Shown: positions 1 to 10,666, counted from the first letter of the stretch. The stretch: DNA of 64,000 nucleotides from Granulicella aggregans (GCF_014203275.1 NZ_JACHIP010000004.1:124001-188000); one strand, 5' to 3'. The notes: generated from the sequence alone by a model not told the origin. Program-made: numbers and translations.

Positions 1-248
1 GCATCGAAGAGGCGAAGATTACGGCCGACAAGGAAAACCGCGAGATTCGCGATGGCGATGTGGTGACGGCTTGCCAGCAGGCCTGCCCGACCTCCGCGAT
101 TACCTTCGGCAACATCAACGACCCGAACAGCAAGGTCGCTAAACTGAAGGCCGAGGAGCGCGATTATCCCGTGCTCGCCGACCTGAACTTCCGTCCGCGT
201 ACGACCTATATGGCGGGCGTCATCAACCCGAACCCGGAGCTGGCATAA
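1..248 (+). CDS. actB: Alternative complex III iron-sulfur subunit ActB, C-terminal end (partial)
   Basis: The window opens inside this gene; the reading frame is open from base 3 and ends at a TAA directly abutting the next ATG. The visible 81 residues carry a ferredoxin-type cysteine cluster (ACQQACPTSAITFGN), typical of the last 4Fe-4S site in the molybdopterin-oxidoreductase-like ActB subunit of the quinol:cytochrome c oxidoreductase (ACIII). The tail RTTYMAGVINPNPEL resembles family C termini. It would pass electrons within ACIII on the periplasmic face. Zero spacing to actC implies translational coupling in one operon. The N-terminal bulk, including other clusters, lies outside the window, so the start cannot be given. 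The assignment rests on this end plus the actC-D-E-F gene order. Confidence 0.9.
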   Translation, partial: IEEAKITADKENREIRDGDVVTACQQACPTSAITFGNINDPNSKVAKLKAEERDYPVLADLNFRPRTTYMAGVINPNPELA

Positions 249-1679
249 ATGGCTACCAAGAATCCAATTGTCGATCCTATGATTGACCCGCGTACCGGTG
301 AGTACGCGGTCATCGCTCCGGGTCACAACTTCAAGTCGGTGACGCAGAAGATCGCCGGAATCGTGCTGACGTCGAACACGCCGCTGGGCTGGTTCTTCGG
401 CCTGATTGTGGGCGCTGCGGTGGCGAACGGCGTGGTGATCGGATGCACGTGGCTATTCCTGAAGGGCGTCGGCATCTGGGGCGTTACGATTCCGGGTGCC
501 TGGGGCTTCGCGATCATCAACTTCGTGTGGTGGATCGGTATTGGCCACGCGGGCACGCTGATCTCGGCAATCCTGCTGCTGTTCAAGCAGACCTGGCGAA
601 ACTCGATCAACCGGTTTGCCGAAGCGATGACGATCTTTGCGGTCGTCTGCGCCGGAACGTTCCCGCTGATTCACGTTGGGCGTCCGTGGCTGGCTTACTG
701 GCTCTTCCCGTACCCGAACACGATGAACGTCTGGCCTCAGTTCCGTTCGCCGCTCGCGTGGGACGTGTTTGCGGTATCGACGTACGCGACGATCTCGATC
801 GTGTTCTGGTACGTCGGCATGATTCCAGACTTCGGCACAATGCGCGACCGGGCTGTTCTGCCGGCGGCCAAGTTCTTCTACGGAACGCTGTCATTGGGCT
901 GGCGCGGATCGACTCGCCACTGGATTCGGTATGAGTCCGCTTCCCTGCTGCTGGCGGGACTTTCGACTCCCCTGGTGCTCTCGGTACACACGGTCATCAG
1001 CTTCGACTTCGCGGTGGCGTCGCTGGCTGGATGGCACACGACGATCTTCCCGCCGTACTTCGTTGCGGGCGCTATCTATTCCGGCTTTGCCATGGTCATC
1101 ACGCTGGCGATTCCGATCCGGAAGTTCTACCACCTGGAAGATCTGGTCACGCTGCGACACCTCGACAACATGGCGAAGGTCATGCTCGGGACCGGCTTGA
1201 TCGTGGCTTACGGCTACGGCATGGAAGTCTTCATGGCGTACTACTCGGCCAGCCACTGGGAGTACTTCATGATGTGGAACCGTATGTTCGGGCCGATGGG
1301 CTGGGGCTACTGGATACTGATCCTGACGAATATCGCGATTCCGCTGACGACTCTCTGGAGCCGCAAGCTGCGGGTCAACGTGACGTACCTTTTCCTGCTG
1401 AGCTTCGTGATCAATACGGGCATGTGGTTTGAGCGCTTCGTCATCGTCGTGACCAGCCTTTATCGCGACTACCTGCCGTCGAGCTGGGGAACCTACCGGG
1501 CGACGCGTTGGGACTACATGATCTACATCGGAACGATGGGCCTGTTTACGTTCCTGTTCTTCCTCTTCGTGCGCTTCCTTCCGATGATCCCGATGTCCGA
1601 GATCCGGATGATGCTGCCGCAGACGAAGGTACACAAGGGCGGGGCCGATTCCGAGACCGTAATTGAGGAGACCGTCTAA
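249..1679 (+). CDS. actC: Alternative complex III membrane subunit ActC (NrfD/PsrC family)
   Basis: Polytopic membrane protein of 476 residues that would form a quinol-oxidising anchor of ACIII in the cytoplasmic membrane. After a soluble N terminus of about 60 residues there are roughly ten hydrophobic segments, with the family signatures WIGIGHAGTLISAILLLF and the WDVFAVSTY/MWNRMFGPMGWGYW stretches. The length fits ActC. The ATG lies immediately after the actB stop, and its own TAA overlaps the next ATG by one base, so actB-C-D are tightly coupled. ActC and the related ActF are known to be the two NrfD-like subunits; position next to ActB and ahead of ActD (DUF3341) identifies this one as ActC. 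Confidence 0.95.
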   Translation: MATKNPIVDPMIDPRTGEYAVIAPGHNFKSVTQKIAGIVLTSNTPLGWFFGLIVGAAVANGVVIGCTWLFLKGVGIWGVTIPGAWGFAIINFVWWIGIGHAGTLISAILLLFKQTWRNSINRFAEAMTIFAVVCAGTFPLIHVGRPWLAYWLFPYPNTMNVWPQFRSPLAWDVFAVSTYATISIVFWYVGMIPDFGTMRDRAVLPAAKFFYGTLSLGWRGSTRHWIRYESASLLLAGLSTPLVLSVHTVISFDFAVASLAGWHTTIFPPYFVAGAIYSGFAMVITLAIPIRKFYHLEDLVTLRHLDNMAKVMLGTGLIVAYGYGMEVFMAYYSASHWEYFMMWNRMFGPMGWGYWILILTNIAIPLTTLWSRKLRVNVTYLFLLSFVINTGMWFERFVIVVTSLYRDYLPSSWGTYRATRWDYMIYIGTMGLFTFLFFLFVRFLPMIPMSEIRMMLPQTKVHKGGADSETVIEETV

Positions 1680-2221
1680 TGCCACCTCGTGAAGGAATCT
1701 ACGGACTGATTGCCGAGTTCAATACGCCGAGCGAGCTGGTCTACGCGACCGAACAGGCGCGCGAAGCTGGATATCGCCGGATGGAGTGCTACACGCCGTA
1801 CCCGGTTGAGGAAGCCGCCGAGGCTTTGCACTTTCATAAGACACGCGTCCCGCTGGTCTGCCTGCTGGGCGGGCTGATGGGCGTGACCACCTGCTTCCTG
1901 ATGGAGACGTGGATCAACGTGTATGCGTATCCGCTGAACATTGCGGGAAGGCCGCTGTTCTCGTGGCCGGCGTTTATTATCCCCGCGTATGAGTGGACGA
2001 TTCTGTTTGCCGGGCTTTCGACGGCGTTCGGGATGCTGGCGCTGAATGGGCTGCCGCAGCTCTACCATCCTGTGTTCAACGCTCCGAACTTCCGCAATGG
2101 AGCGACGACCGACAAGTTCTTCCTTTGCCTTGAAGCCTCCGACCCGAAGTTCTCGCTGGGCGAGACGCGGGCCTTCCTTGAAACGTTCCCCGCGGTCTCC
2201 GTGGTGGAGGTGGACCATTAG
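1679..2221 (+). CDS. actD: Alternative complex III subunit ActD (DUF3341)
   Basis: 180-residue DUF3341 protein starting MPPREGIYGLIAEFNTPSEL, a typical ActD opening. An N-terminal cytoplasmic domain is followed by two hydrophobic segments (about residues 57-80 and 100-122), matching the known two-helix ActD architecture that peripherally binds the ACIII core. The C terminus has the family-like FFLCLEASDPKF segment. The ATG overlaps the actC stop by one base (TAATG). Its TAG stop overlaps the probable ATT start of actE, suggesting translational coupling. Its exact biochemical role within ACIII is not established. Confidence 0.93.
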   Translation: MPPREGIYGLIAEFNTPSELVYATEQAREAGYRRMECYTPYPVEEAAEALHFHKTRVPLVCLLGGLMGVTTCFLMETWINVYAYPLNIAGRPLFSWPAFIIPAYEWTILFAGLSTAFGMLALNGLPQLYHPVFNAPNFRNGATTDKFFLCLEASDPKFSLGETRAFLETFPAVSVVEVDH

Positions 2222-3008
2222 CACTCGACTTCCAGCTACGCGTCTTCAAATTCAACGCGCTGGCATTCTGACGGCTGCTCTGGCTACGATGTTCCTAGCC
2301 GGCTGCCGCCAGGACATGCACGACCAGCCCAAGTTCGTTCCGCAGCGCGGCACCGACTTCTACGCCGATGGCCGCTCCGCGCGTCCGCAGGTGGAGAACA
2401 CGGTCGCCCGTACTCAGCTCCATGAGAACGCCTACTTCTATACCGGCATGCAGAACGGCAAGGAGGGCGATGCGCTTCCCTTCCCGGCAACGATGCAGGT
2501 TCTTGAAAAAGGCCAGGAGCGGTACAACGTGTACTGCACGCCTTGCCACTCGCGCGTGGGTAACGGCGCGGGCATGATCGTCGACCGTGGCTACCATCCG
2601 GCTGGGAACTTCCATACTGCCCGGCTGGTTGCGGCTCCGCTTGGACACTTCTTCAACGTGATCACGAACGGATATGGCGCGATGCCGGAGTATGCGGCAC
2701 AGGTGAGCGTGGAAGATCGCTGGGCGATTGCGGCTTACATTCGGGCACTGCAGTTGAGCCAGAATGCGAAGCAGGCGGATGTCGCCAGCGGAGAGCATGT
2801 ACAGCCGCTGAGCGATATCGAAAAGGCTGAAGGGTTCAACGAGGGATTTGCCGAGGACTGGTCGCTTCCGGGCACCGCGAACTACGGCACTCCGGACAAG
2901 CAGGGATTTGTACTGCCGGGTAACGGTTCGGCTCCTTCGAACGGCGCTCCGGAGAGCAAGGCTGCACCGGCCGCACCAAAGGCTGCACCTGCGGCACCGG
3001 CCAAGTAA
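2217..3008 (+). CDS. actE: Alternative complex III monoheme cytochrome c lipoprotein ActE, probable ATT start
   Basis: About 263 residues. A lipoprotein signal peptide ends in a lipobox (FLAGC), and a class I cytochrome c motif VYCTPCH supplies heme attachment; the C-terminal tail is Ala/Pro/Lys rich. It should accept electrons in ACIII and relay them to the oxidase. The first ATG in frame (2289) sits only four residues before the lipobox Cys and would destroy the signal peptide. The ATT at 2217, overlapping the actD stop (ATTAG) and preceded by a GGAGG-like site at about 2206, gives a perfect signal peptide (MSTRLPATRL...). I therefore choose the rare ATT start; it needs N-terminal or ribosome-profiling proof. 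Identity is secure, the start less so. Confidence 0.85.
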   Translation: MSTRLPATRLQIQRAGILTAALATMFLAGCRQDMHDQPKFVPQRGTDFYADGRSARPQVENTVARTQLHENAYFYTGMQNGKEGDALPFPATMQVLEKGQERYNVYCTPCHSRVGNGAGMIVDRGYHPAGNFHTARLVAAPLGHFFNVITNGYGAMPEYAAQVSVEDRWAIAAYIRALQLSQNAKQADVASGEHVQPLSDIEKAEGFNEGFAEDWSLPGTANYGTPDKQGFVLPGNGSAPSNGAPESKAAPAAPKAAPAAPAK

Positions 3009-3085
3009 TTCTAGCGGCCGCGCAGATGCGGCTGATGTAACAAGGTTTGGATCGACTTGAGATCGAACAAGAAGGCTTGAAACGA

Positions 3086-4426
3086 ATGGCATCTGGACAC
3101 GAACAACACGGCTCACACCACCTGGCGGCGCATGGCCCGCGCGTGCTGCCATCGACGCTTGGCTCGCCTGAGGTGCTCTCTGCGTGGCGGACGCGTTCGC
3201 TGATCATCGGCGTCGCCTTCACGGTGCTCTCGCTCGTCTTTCTGGCGGTTCCGGGCGGAGCTGAGCATCTGATGCGTGCTTACCTTCACGGCTGGGTGCT
3301 CTGCTTCGGCTTTGCCGGCGGCGGCCTGATCATGCTGATGCTGCAGTATGTCACCGGTGGTAAGTGGGGCCTGTTGTTGCGGAGGCCGCTGGAGGCGATG
3401 GCGGGGACGCTGCCGTTGATGGCTCTGGCGCTCATCCCACTTGGGGTCTCCCTCTTTACCGGGAAGAGTATGTACGTGTGGGCGACTTTCAACACGGTGG
3501 CCAAGGCGCTTCAGGCGGTGAAGGACCACCAACTCGGGCTTGAAGATGCGCTGACGCTGATCTCGAAGCGGGCGATGTTGAATCCCTGGGCTGCGGTCGC
3601 GCAGAGCTGCTTTGCCTTCGCAGTATTTCTGTTCTTCGCATTCACGCTGCGGCGCTGGTCGATGCAGCGCGACGCCGATGAGGCGCGTGGCACCGAGGGT
3701 AGCTTCGAGCGCTGGCGGACGAAGTTTGAGAACCTCTCGGGTCCCGGCATCCTGATCTACGTGATCCTGATGACAGACATCATTATCGTCTGGGTGATGT
3801 CGCTCGATGTGAGCTGGTACAGCTCGGTCTGGGGTTTGAAGTTCATGGTGGGCCAGGGTTACGGTGTTCTTGCCCTTGGTATTCTCACCGTCATCTGCCT
3901 CTCGAAGGCTGAGCCGATCAAGACGCTGCTGCGCGCGACCGAACAGCACGACCTGGGCAAGTTCCTCTTCGCCTTCGTCATGCTGAACATCTACCTGACC
4001 TTTGCGGAGTTCCTGATCCTCTGGTCAGGCAACGTGCCGGACGAGATTCCGTGGTATTTGGCGCGCATTCATGGCGGCTGGTGGACGATCTGCTCTCTGG
4101 ACTTTGTTTGTCATTGGCTGATTCCCTTCTGCCTGCTGCTGTCGCGTGATTTGAAGCGCAGCAAGTCGCGGATGAAGGCGCTGTGCACCTTCATGATCCT
4201 CGCGCGCGCGATCGACCTGTTCTGGATCATCGAGCCGAACTTCCCGGATGCCGCGGGCAATCTGCACCTCGCTGGAAACTACGGAATTCTCGCTTACCTT
4301 ACTGTCCCGATCGCGATGCTTGGACTGTGGGGCACCTATTACCTGACGCTGCTGAACTCGCGTCCGTTGATCGTGGTCAACGATCCTCACCTTGAAGAGA
4401 TGTTGGAGCCTGAACATGCCCACTAA
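3086..4426 (+). CDS. actF: Alternative complex III membrane subunit ActF (NrfD family)
   Basis: 446-residue polytopic membrane protein, the second NrfD/PsrC-like quinone-binding subunit of ACIII. About ten hydrophobic segments are visible (for example SLIIGVAFTVLSLVFLAV, GILIYVILMTDIIIVWVM, LFAFVMLNIYLTFAEFLIL). The ATG at 3086 gives MASGHEQHG and has an AGAAGG site upstream; a TTG at 3047 in the same frame would add 13 charged residues and is less likely. A 77-base gap separates it from actE. Its end overlaps the next gene by 11 bases, so the operon continues. Gene order and length agree with ActF. Confidence 0.92.
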   Translation: MASGHEQHGSHHLAAHGPRVLPSTLGSPEVLSAWRTRSLIIGVAFTVLSLVFLAVPGGAEHLMRAYLHGWVLCFGFAGGGLIMLMLQYVTGGKWGLLLRRPLEAMAGTLPLMALALIPLGVSLFTGKSMYVWATFNTVAKALQAVKDHQLGLEDALTLISKRAMLNPWAAVAQSCFAFAVFLFFAFTLRRWSMQRDADEARGTEGSFERWRTKFENLSGPGILIYVILMTDIIIVWVMSLDVSWYSSVWGLKFMVGQGYGVLALGILTVICLSKAEPIKTLLRATEQHDLGKFLFAFVMLNIYLTFAEFLILWSGNVPDEIPWYLARIHGGWWTICSLDFVCHWLIPFCLLLSRDLKRSKSRMKALCTFMILARAIDLFWIIEPNFPDAAGNLHLAGNYGILAYLTVPIAMLGLWGTYYLTLLNSRPLIVVNDPHLEEMLEPEHAH

Positions 4427-5063
4427 TGATGGAGACCTCGGAAAAGCGATAAGTCATGTGGACCCGAAGCCCGCGCTTGACGGCGAGCATCCTGGCTATG
4501 AGACGACTGACGTAAACGTCAGTGGCGTGGTGGTGTTTCTTGGCGGCCTGATGGGCTTCCTGGTGATCTTCTTCGTCGTCTGCTTCGGCATTGGAAAGCT
4601 GATCAACAACGAGCTTGCCGATGAATATGGCCCAACCGATAAGTGGCATTCGAAGTCGACCTTGGCCGGTGGTGGAAAGCGCGAAGACCTGACCAGCAAC
4701 GCCGTAATGCAGCAGAAAGAGCTGGCGCAGATGACGCAGTCGTTTCCGACGCCGCGGCTGGATACGGACGACGGCAACCAGGCTACGGCTGACCTTCATG
4801 CGCGCGAGGACCTCCTGCTGACTCACTACAGTTCGAACAATGGCACGGTACGGATTCCGATTGAGCGGGCGATGGAGTTGGTTGCCGGGAAGCTGCCGGT
4901 GGTGGCGCAGGGCGCCGCACCGACGACGCTGATGGCGGGTGACGCTCAGCCGATGCCGAAGGCTCCGCTGACCGCAGGATTTGCAAGGACCGGGTACGAA
5001 CTTGATGCGATGGAAGCGCGGAAGCAGAAGATGAGCTTCGCGAAGGCTGAGGGCAAAGAGTAG
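4416..5063 (+). CDS. Single-pass membrane protein of the ACIII cluster, function unknown
   Basis: 215 residues. An N-terminal cytoplasmic stretch of about 35 residues is followed by one strong transmembrane helix (VVVFLGGLMGFLVIFFVVCF, about residues 36-58) and a mostly polar C-terminal domain with no recognised motif. The ATG at 4416 lies inside the end of actF with a GGAG site upstream; a TTG at 4392 is a weaker alternative. Its place between actF and the SCO chaperone, by overlap with actF, implies a role in assembly or stability of the ACIII/oxidase assembly, but that is inference. The C-terminal repeated Lys/Met/Glu region (MEARKQKMSFAKAEGK) is probably flexible. I do not recognise the family. 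Confidence 0.8.
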   Translation: MPTNDGDLGKAISHVDPKPALDGEHPGYETTDVNVSGVVVFLGGLMGFLVIFFVVCFGIGKLINNELADEYGPTDKWHSKSTLAGGGKREDLTSNAVMQQKELAQMTQSFPTPRLDTDDGNQATADLHAREDLLLTHYSSNNGTVRIPIERAMELVAGKLPVVAQGAAPTTLMAGDAQPMPKAPLTAGFARTGYELDAMEARKQKMSFAKAEGKE

Positions 5064-5111
5064 GCGCAGCGCAGGGTGTAGGCGATAGGGTTTAGGGAGT
5101 AGAGAAGCAGG

Positions 5112-5140
5112 TCCTCCGCCTTCGGCGAAGGATGACAAGG
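5112..5140 (+). repeat. CCTTCG/GATGAC hairpin repeat (copy a)
   Basis: Hairpin TCCTCCGCC-TTCG-GGCGAAGGA with one arm mismatch and a UUCG-type tetraloop, followed by the family tail TGACAAGG. It lies in the 100-base gap before the SCO gene. Could act as an RNA hairpin within the operon transcript. Confidence 0.6.
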
Positions 5141-5163
5141 GTTGAGAGTTTAGGGTGATTGCG

Positions 5164-6099
5164 ATGCGGATGACGGCGACAATGCGAGGGTGGAAGGGGG
5201 CGGCGGCAGTTGTTTGCGCCGGGCTTCTGGCGCTACCCTTGCTGGTCGCGACGGCATCGGCGCAAGTCTCGAGCTATGGCGATAAGCAGGCTGGCGAGAA
5301 TACCGGAGACCAGTTGCCGACGGTGCTGCAGAAGGTTGCCGTCAGTCAGCACCTGAACCAGCAGTTGCCGCTTGGGGCCGAGTTTGTCGATGAGACGGGC
5401 AAGACGGTTCATCTCGGTGACTACTTCGGCGGCAAGACGCCGGCAGTGATCTCGCTGGTTTACTTTAGCTGCCCGCTGCTTTGCTCTGAAGAATTGGACG
5501 GGCTGACGAGTTCGCTCGAGATGGTGCACCTGACGCCGGGCAAGGACTTCCAGGTCGTGATCATGAGCATCGATCCGAGCGATACCCCGGCAGACGCGGC
5601 GAAGAAGAAGGCTTTCTATCTGAAGCGCTACGGGCGGCCAGAGACGGCGGACGGATGGCACTTCCTGACAGGCAAGAAGCCGGCGATCGATGCGGTGACG
5701 GATGCGGTGGGATTTGGGTATGTCCAGGTTCCGGGGCCGGATGGACGACTGACTCAGTTCGCGCATGCGAGTTCGATTGAGCTGGTGACCTCGCAGGGCA
5801 AGTTGGCACAGTATTACCTTGGCGTGGAGTATTCGCCGAAGGACATGCTGCTGGGGTTGATCGATGCCTCGGGTAACAAGATTGGATCGCCGGTAGCGAA
5901 TATTCTGACCTACTGCTATCACTACGATCCGCAGACGAATAAGCACTCGTTGATCGTGGCGCGGGTGGTGCAGTTTGGCGGGATGGTGACGATGGCGGGT
6001 CTGGGCGGCTTTATTTTTCTTATGTTCCGGCGGGACTTGAAGTTGGGGCGCGAGCATGACCTGACGGGTCGAAATAGATCGAGAACGGATAAAGGGTAA
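5164..6099 (+). CDS. SCO1/SenC-family copper chaperone for cytochrome c oxidase
   Basis: 311-residue periplasmic thioredoxin-fold protein that would deliver copper to the CuA site of the neighbouring CoxB. An N-terminal signal (GAAAVVCAGLLALPLLVATASAQ) is followed by the SCO copper motif CPLLC (CxxxC) in FSCPLLCSEEL and the distal His in FAHASSIEL; a C-terminal hydrophobic segment (MVTMAGLGGFIFLMF) would anchor it. I chose ATG 5164, which has AGGG about eight bases upstream; GTG 5155 and ATG 5170 are alternatives. It starts 100 bases after the preceding gene and ends two bases before coxB, so it belongs to the oxidase part of the operon. Confidence 0.92.
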   Translation: MRMTATMRGWKGAAAVVCAGLLALPLLVATASAQVSSYGDKQAGENTGDQLPTVLQKVAVSQHLNQQLPLGAEFVDETGKTVHLGDYFGGKTPAVISLVYFSCPLLCSEELDGLTSSLEMVHLTPGKDFQVVIMSIDPSDTPADAAKKKAFYLKRYGRPETADGWHFLTGKKPAIDAVTDAVGFGYVQVPGPDGRLTQFAHASSIELVTSQGKLAQYYLGVEYSPKDMLLGLIDASGNKIGSPVANILTYCYHYDPQTNKHSLIVARVVQFGGMVTMAGLGGFIFLMFRRDLKLGREHDLTGRNRSRTDKG

Positions 6100-6101
6100 C
6101 G

Positions 6102-7180
6102 ATGCATATCAGTCCAGTAATGTGGCAGTTTTTAGTGAAGTGGCTCCACTCCTCGGCGTTGTTCCCGGCTGAGGCGTCGACGATTGCGCCTTGGACCGAT
6201 GCGCTGTACTTCTTTTTGCTGGCGATGACGGTGGTCGGCCTGGTGCTGGTGGGCGCGCTGATCTTTGGCTTCTCCGTTATGTACCGCAAGGAGAAGAGCC
6301 CGGTCGCGACGCAGATCGAGGGCTCGACGCTGCTTGAGGCGACGTGGACGATCATTCCGCTGGCGATCTTCCTGGTGACGTTTGTGTGGGGCGCGTTGCT
6401 GTACTTCCGTATCTACAACCCGCCGACGAATGCGATGAACATCTACATCGTCGGCAAGCAGTGGATGTGGAAGGCGGAGCATCCGGGCGGGCAGCACGAG
6501 ATCAATGCGCTGCACGTTCCGATTGGACGGCCGGTGCAGTTGACGATGATCTCGCAGGACGTCTTTCACAGCTTCTCGATTCCGGACTTCCGCGTGAAGC
6601 GTGAGGTGATTCCAGGGCGGTATTCGACGGTGTGGTTCCAGGCGACGGAGGCGGGAACGTATCACCTGTTCTGCACGCAGTATTGCGGGACGGCGCACTC
6701 GGCGATGATTGGCGAGATCACGGCGATGAGCCCTGAGGACTATACGAAGTGGACGCAGCAGTCGACGAGCGGTATGTCGCTGGCGCAGAACGGCGAACGG
6801 CTGTATGCGGCTATGGGCTGCAATGCCTGCCATAACGGATCGGCGGCAGCGCGGGGACCGAATCTTGCGGGCGTATATGGGTCGAAGTTGCAGCTCACGA
6901 ACGGATCGCAGGTTCTTGTAAACGATGCGTACCTGAGAGACGCTATTCTTAATCCGTCGCAACATATTACGGCGGGATATGCGCCGATTATGCCGACGTA
7001 CCAGGGACAGATCAGCGAAGAGGGTCTGATCGACCTGGTGGAGTTCATCAAGAACCTTGATTCCAACTACCGCGTCAAACAGACGCTGGTCACAGCAGAG
7101 TCCGACCAGGCAGCACCGAGCACGCCGCAGCCAATCGCACCGCAACAAGGCCCGGGAGCAAACACGGGGATGGTGAAGCA

Positions 7181-7184
<4 letters not shown>
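6102..7184 (+). CDS. coxB: Cytochrome c oxidase subunit II with fused cytochrome c (caa3 type)
   Basis: 360 residues. Two N-terminal transmembrane helices (about 34-60 and 76-102) are followed by the CuA cupredoxin domain with its ligands (HSFSIPDF His; [13 protein letters not shown] with the Cys pair, His and Met). A C-terminal class I cytochrome c domain has CNACH and a downstream Met in APIMPTYQG. This fusion defines a caa3 oxidase: electrons enter through the fused heme c, pass to CuA and then to subunit I. It starts two bases after the SCO gene and overlaps coxA by four bases (ATGA). The tail after the cytochrome domain is Pro/Gln rich. Confidence 0.96.
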
Positions 7185-8849
<1,665 letters not shown>

Positions 8850-8857
<8 letters not shown>

Positions 8858-9611
8858 CGCCATCGCCACGCACCCGCACGAGCATGCCGAGCACCACGAA
8901 CACGTGGCGCTGCCGCAGCATCGTCATCACTTTGAGACGGAGCAACAGCAGCGCGAGGCGGGAAGCTTCGGGATGTGGCTGTTCCTGCTGACCGAGATCA
9001 TGTTCTTCGGCGGCATGTTCTTCGCGTACCTGCTGTATCGCAACTGGTATAACCCGGCGTTCGTTGCCGCTTCAAACCAGCTGAATGTTAAAGAAGGCGC
9101 GATCAATACGGTCATCCTGATTGCTTCGGGATTCTTCATGGCGCTGGGCGTGTGGGCCGCAGAGGTTCGCAAGCAGAAGCTGCTGGTGATCTTCCTGGTG
9201 CTGACGACGATCTTTGGCTTCGCCTTCCTTGGCGTGAAGGCCGACGAATACCACGAGAAGTACGAGAAGCACCATATTCCGGGCGCAAGCTTCGATATCC
9301 GCGAGTTTGTAAATCCTCCGATCGATGCGAAGACGGGCCAACCTGACCAGAAGCCGATGTCGCCGGACATGGCGCAGAAGACGCAGCTCTTCTTCTTCCT
9401 GTACTTTGCGATGACCGGCATGCACGCGTTTCACATGATTCTTGGCCTTGGGATACTGTTCTGGCTGATCTGGCGGGCGAACCGAGGGGAATTTTCCGCA
9501 GGGTATGTGGCGCCGATTGAGAACTTCGGGCTTTACTGGCACTTTGTCGATATCGTGTGGCTGTTCCTGTTCCCCTTGCTGTATCTCATCAATCGCCACC
9601 CGCTCAAGTAA
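8850..9611 (+). CDS. coxC: Cytochrome c oxidase subunit III
   Basis: 253 residues with five predicted membrane helices (for example [21 protein letters not shown] and [20 protein letters not shown]) and the conserved closing [17 protein letters not shown]. The N terminus is unusually rich in histidine and glutamate ([20 protein letters not shown]), which might bind metal. An insert of about 60 polar residues sits between helices. The start is TTG at 8850, overlapping the coxA stop, with GAGG eight bases upstream; no ATG gives a complete protein. Structural subunit stabilising subunit I. Confidence 0.95.
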
Positions 9612-9638
9612 CGAAGCACACCTTTCAAGGAGCACGCT

Positions 9639-9983
9639 GTGTCTGAACACGATCAGTACCACGACCCGTCAAACGTAATCAATCCGGAGCATGCTGAGCA
9701 TCACGTGGTTCAGCCGATTACTTATATCGCTGTCTTCGGCACGTTGCTGCTGGGTACGCTCATTACGGTGCTGGCTGCCGATGTGGACATGGGTGTGTTC
9801 AACCCGATCATCGCGCTGGGCATCGCTTCGTTCAAGGCTGTCGTGGTGATCCTGTTCTTCATGCACGTGAAGTGGCAGTCGAAGCTGATCAAGATGACCG
9901 TGGGCGCGGGGTTCTTCACGTTTTTGGTGCTGATTACGATGACGCTGAGTGATTACATCAGCCGGTCGTGGGGACTTTGGTAG
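9639..9983 (+). CDS. coxD: Cytochrome c oxidase subunit IV (prokaryotic, small)
   Basis: 114 residues. A His/Glu-rich soluble N terminus is followed by three hydrophobic segments, with ALGIASFKAVVVILFFMHVKW, the signature of bacterial cytochrome oxidase subunit IV/COX4-like proteins. The start is GTG 9639, with CAAGGAG seven bases upstream. It is the last gene of the operon, followed by a strong hairpin terminator. Confidence 0.93.
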   Translation: MSEHDQYHDPSNVINPEHAEHHVVQPITYIAVFGTLLLGTLITVLAADVDMGVFNPIIALGIASFKAVVVILFFMHVKWQSKLIKMTVGAGFFTFLVLITMTLSDYISRSWGLW

Positions 9984-10002
9984 GAGTTTTTTGTGGAGTG
10001 AG

Positions 10003-10031
10003 ACGGCGCGGCCTCTAGGTCGCGCCGTTTT
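10003..10031 (+). terminator. Rho-independent terminator of the respiratory operon
   Basis: Stem ACGGCGCGGCC / GGTCGCGCCGT (11 pairs with one G-U), loop TCTA, then a short T-run. It begins 20 bases after the coxD stop. Confidence 0.85.
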
Positions 10032-10076
10032 GCGTTTGGGGGATTTGGGCGGGAGGGGTCGAGCTTCGCTCGATGT

Positions 10077-10119
10077 CCCACCCATCGCTTAGAACAAAGG
10101 CGCGATGGATGGGGCACCC
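10077..10119 (+). repeat. TGGGGCACCC palindromic repeat, copy 1
   Basis: Arms CCCACCCATCGC and GCGATGGATGGG (one mismatch), then the constant tail GGCACCC. It lies between convergent coxD and the acetyltransferase gene. Confidence 0.75.
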
Positions 10120-10135
10120 GGTTTGTGGGGCGGGG

Positions 10136-10666
10136 TTAGAGAGGGTGGGCGAGGATGAAGTCGTCGCAGAGGGTGTCGCCGACCTGGAACTTGCGGACGC
10201 CGGCTTTGGTGAAGCCGTTGCGGTAGTAGAAGCTGAGGGCCTGCTCGTTCTCGGCGTTCACGCCTAAGAGGAGGCGCTTTTTGCGGGATTCGCGGGCGAT
10301 CTCTACGGCCTTGTTCATCAGCAGTCGGCCGGTGCCGGTGCCCTGGAAGCGGGCGAAGAGGTAGATGCGCTTGAGCTCGATGTCGTCGGGGGTGATGTCG
10401 TCCAGGGGCAGGTCGGGTGGGGTGACGAGGATGTATCCGATGGGGGCGTTGCCGGGCTGCATGACGGCTAGCCACGCTTGCGTGTCTGGGGTGGTGAGGT
10501 AGTTGTTGTAGGCGGCGACGGAGTGGTTCTTCTCGCAGTGCTGGAGGAGAGACTGGCCGTCGACGAGGCCGGCGAAGGTTTCGAGCGTGGTGCCGGCTCC
10601 TACGATGGAGAGTGCGGGTGCGTCATCAACGGTGGCGCGGCGGAGTGAAATCTCATCAAAAGGCAT
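10136..10666 (-). CDS. GNAT-family N-acetyltransferase
   Basis: 176 residues with the GNAT fold: acetyl-CoA pyrophosphate loop RFQGTGTGRLLMNKA and the later NGFTKAGVRKFQVG segment typical of strand 6-7. The substrate cannot be told; the family acetylates amines on small molecules or proteins. ATG 10666 is preceded on its own strand by a TAAACT -10-like hexamer (10689-10694) about 25 bases upstream. It is a single-gene unit, convergent with the cox operon and divergent from the photolyase gene. Confidence 0.88.
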   Translation of the reverse strand: MPFDEISLRRATVDDAPALSIVGAGTTLETFAGLVDGQSLLQHCEKNHSVAAYNNYLTTPDTQAWLAVMQPGNAPIGYILVTPPDLPLDDITPDDIELKRIYLFARFQGTGTGRLLMNKAVEIARESRKKRLLLGVNAENEQALSFYYRNGFTKAGVRKFQVGDTLCDDFILAHPL

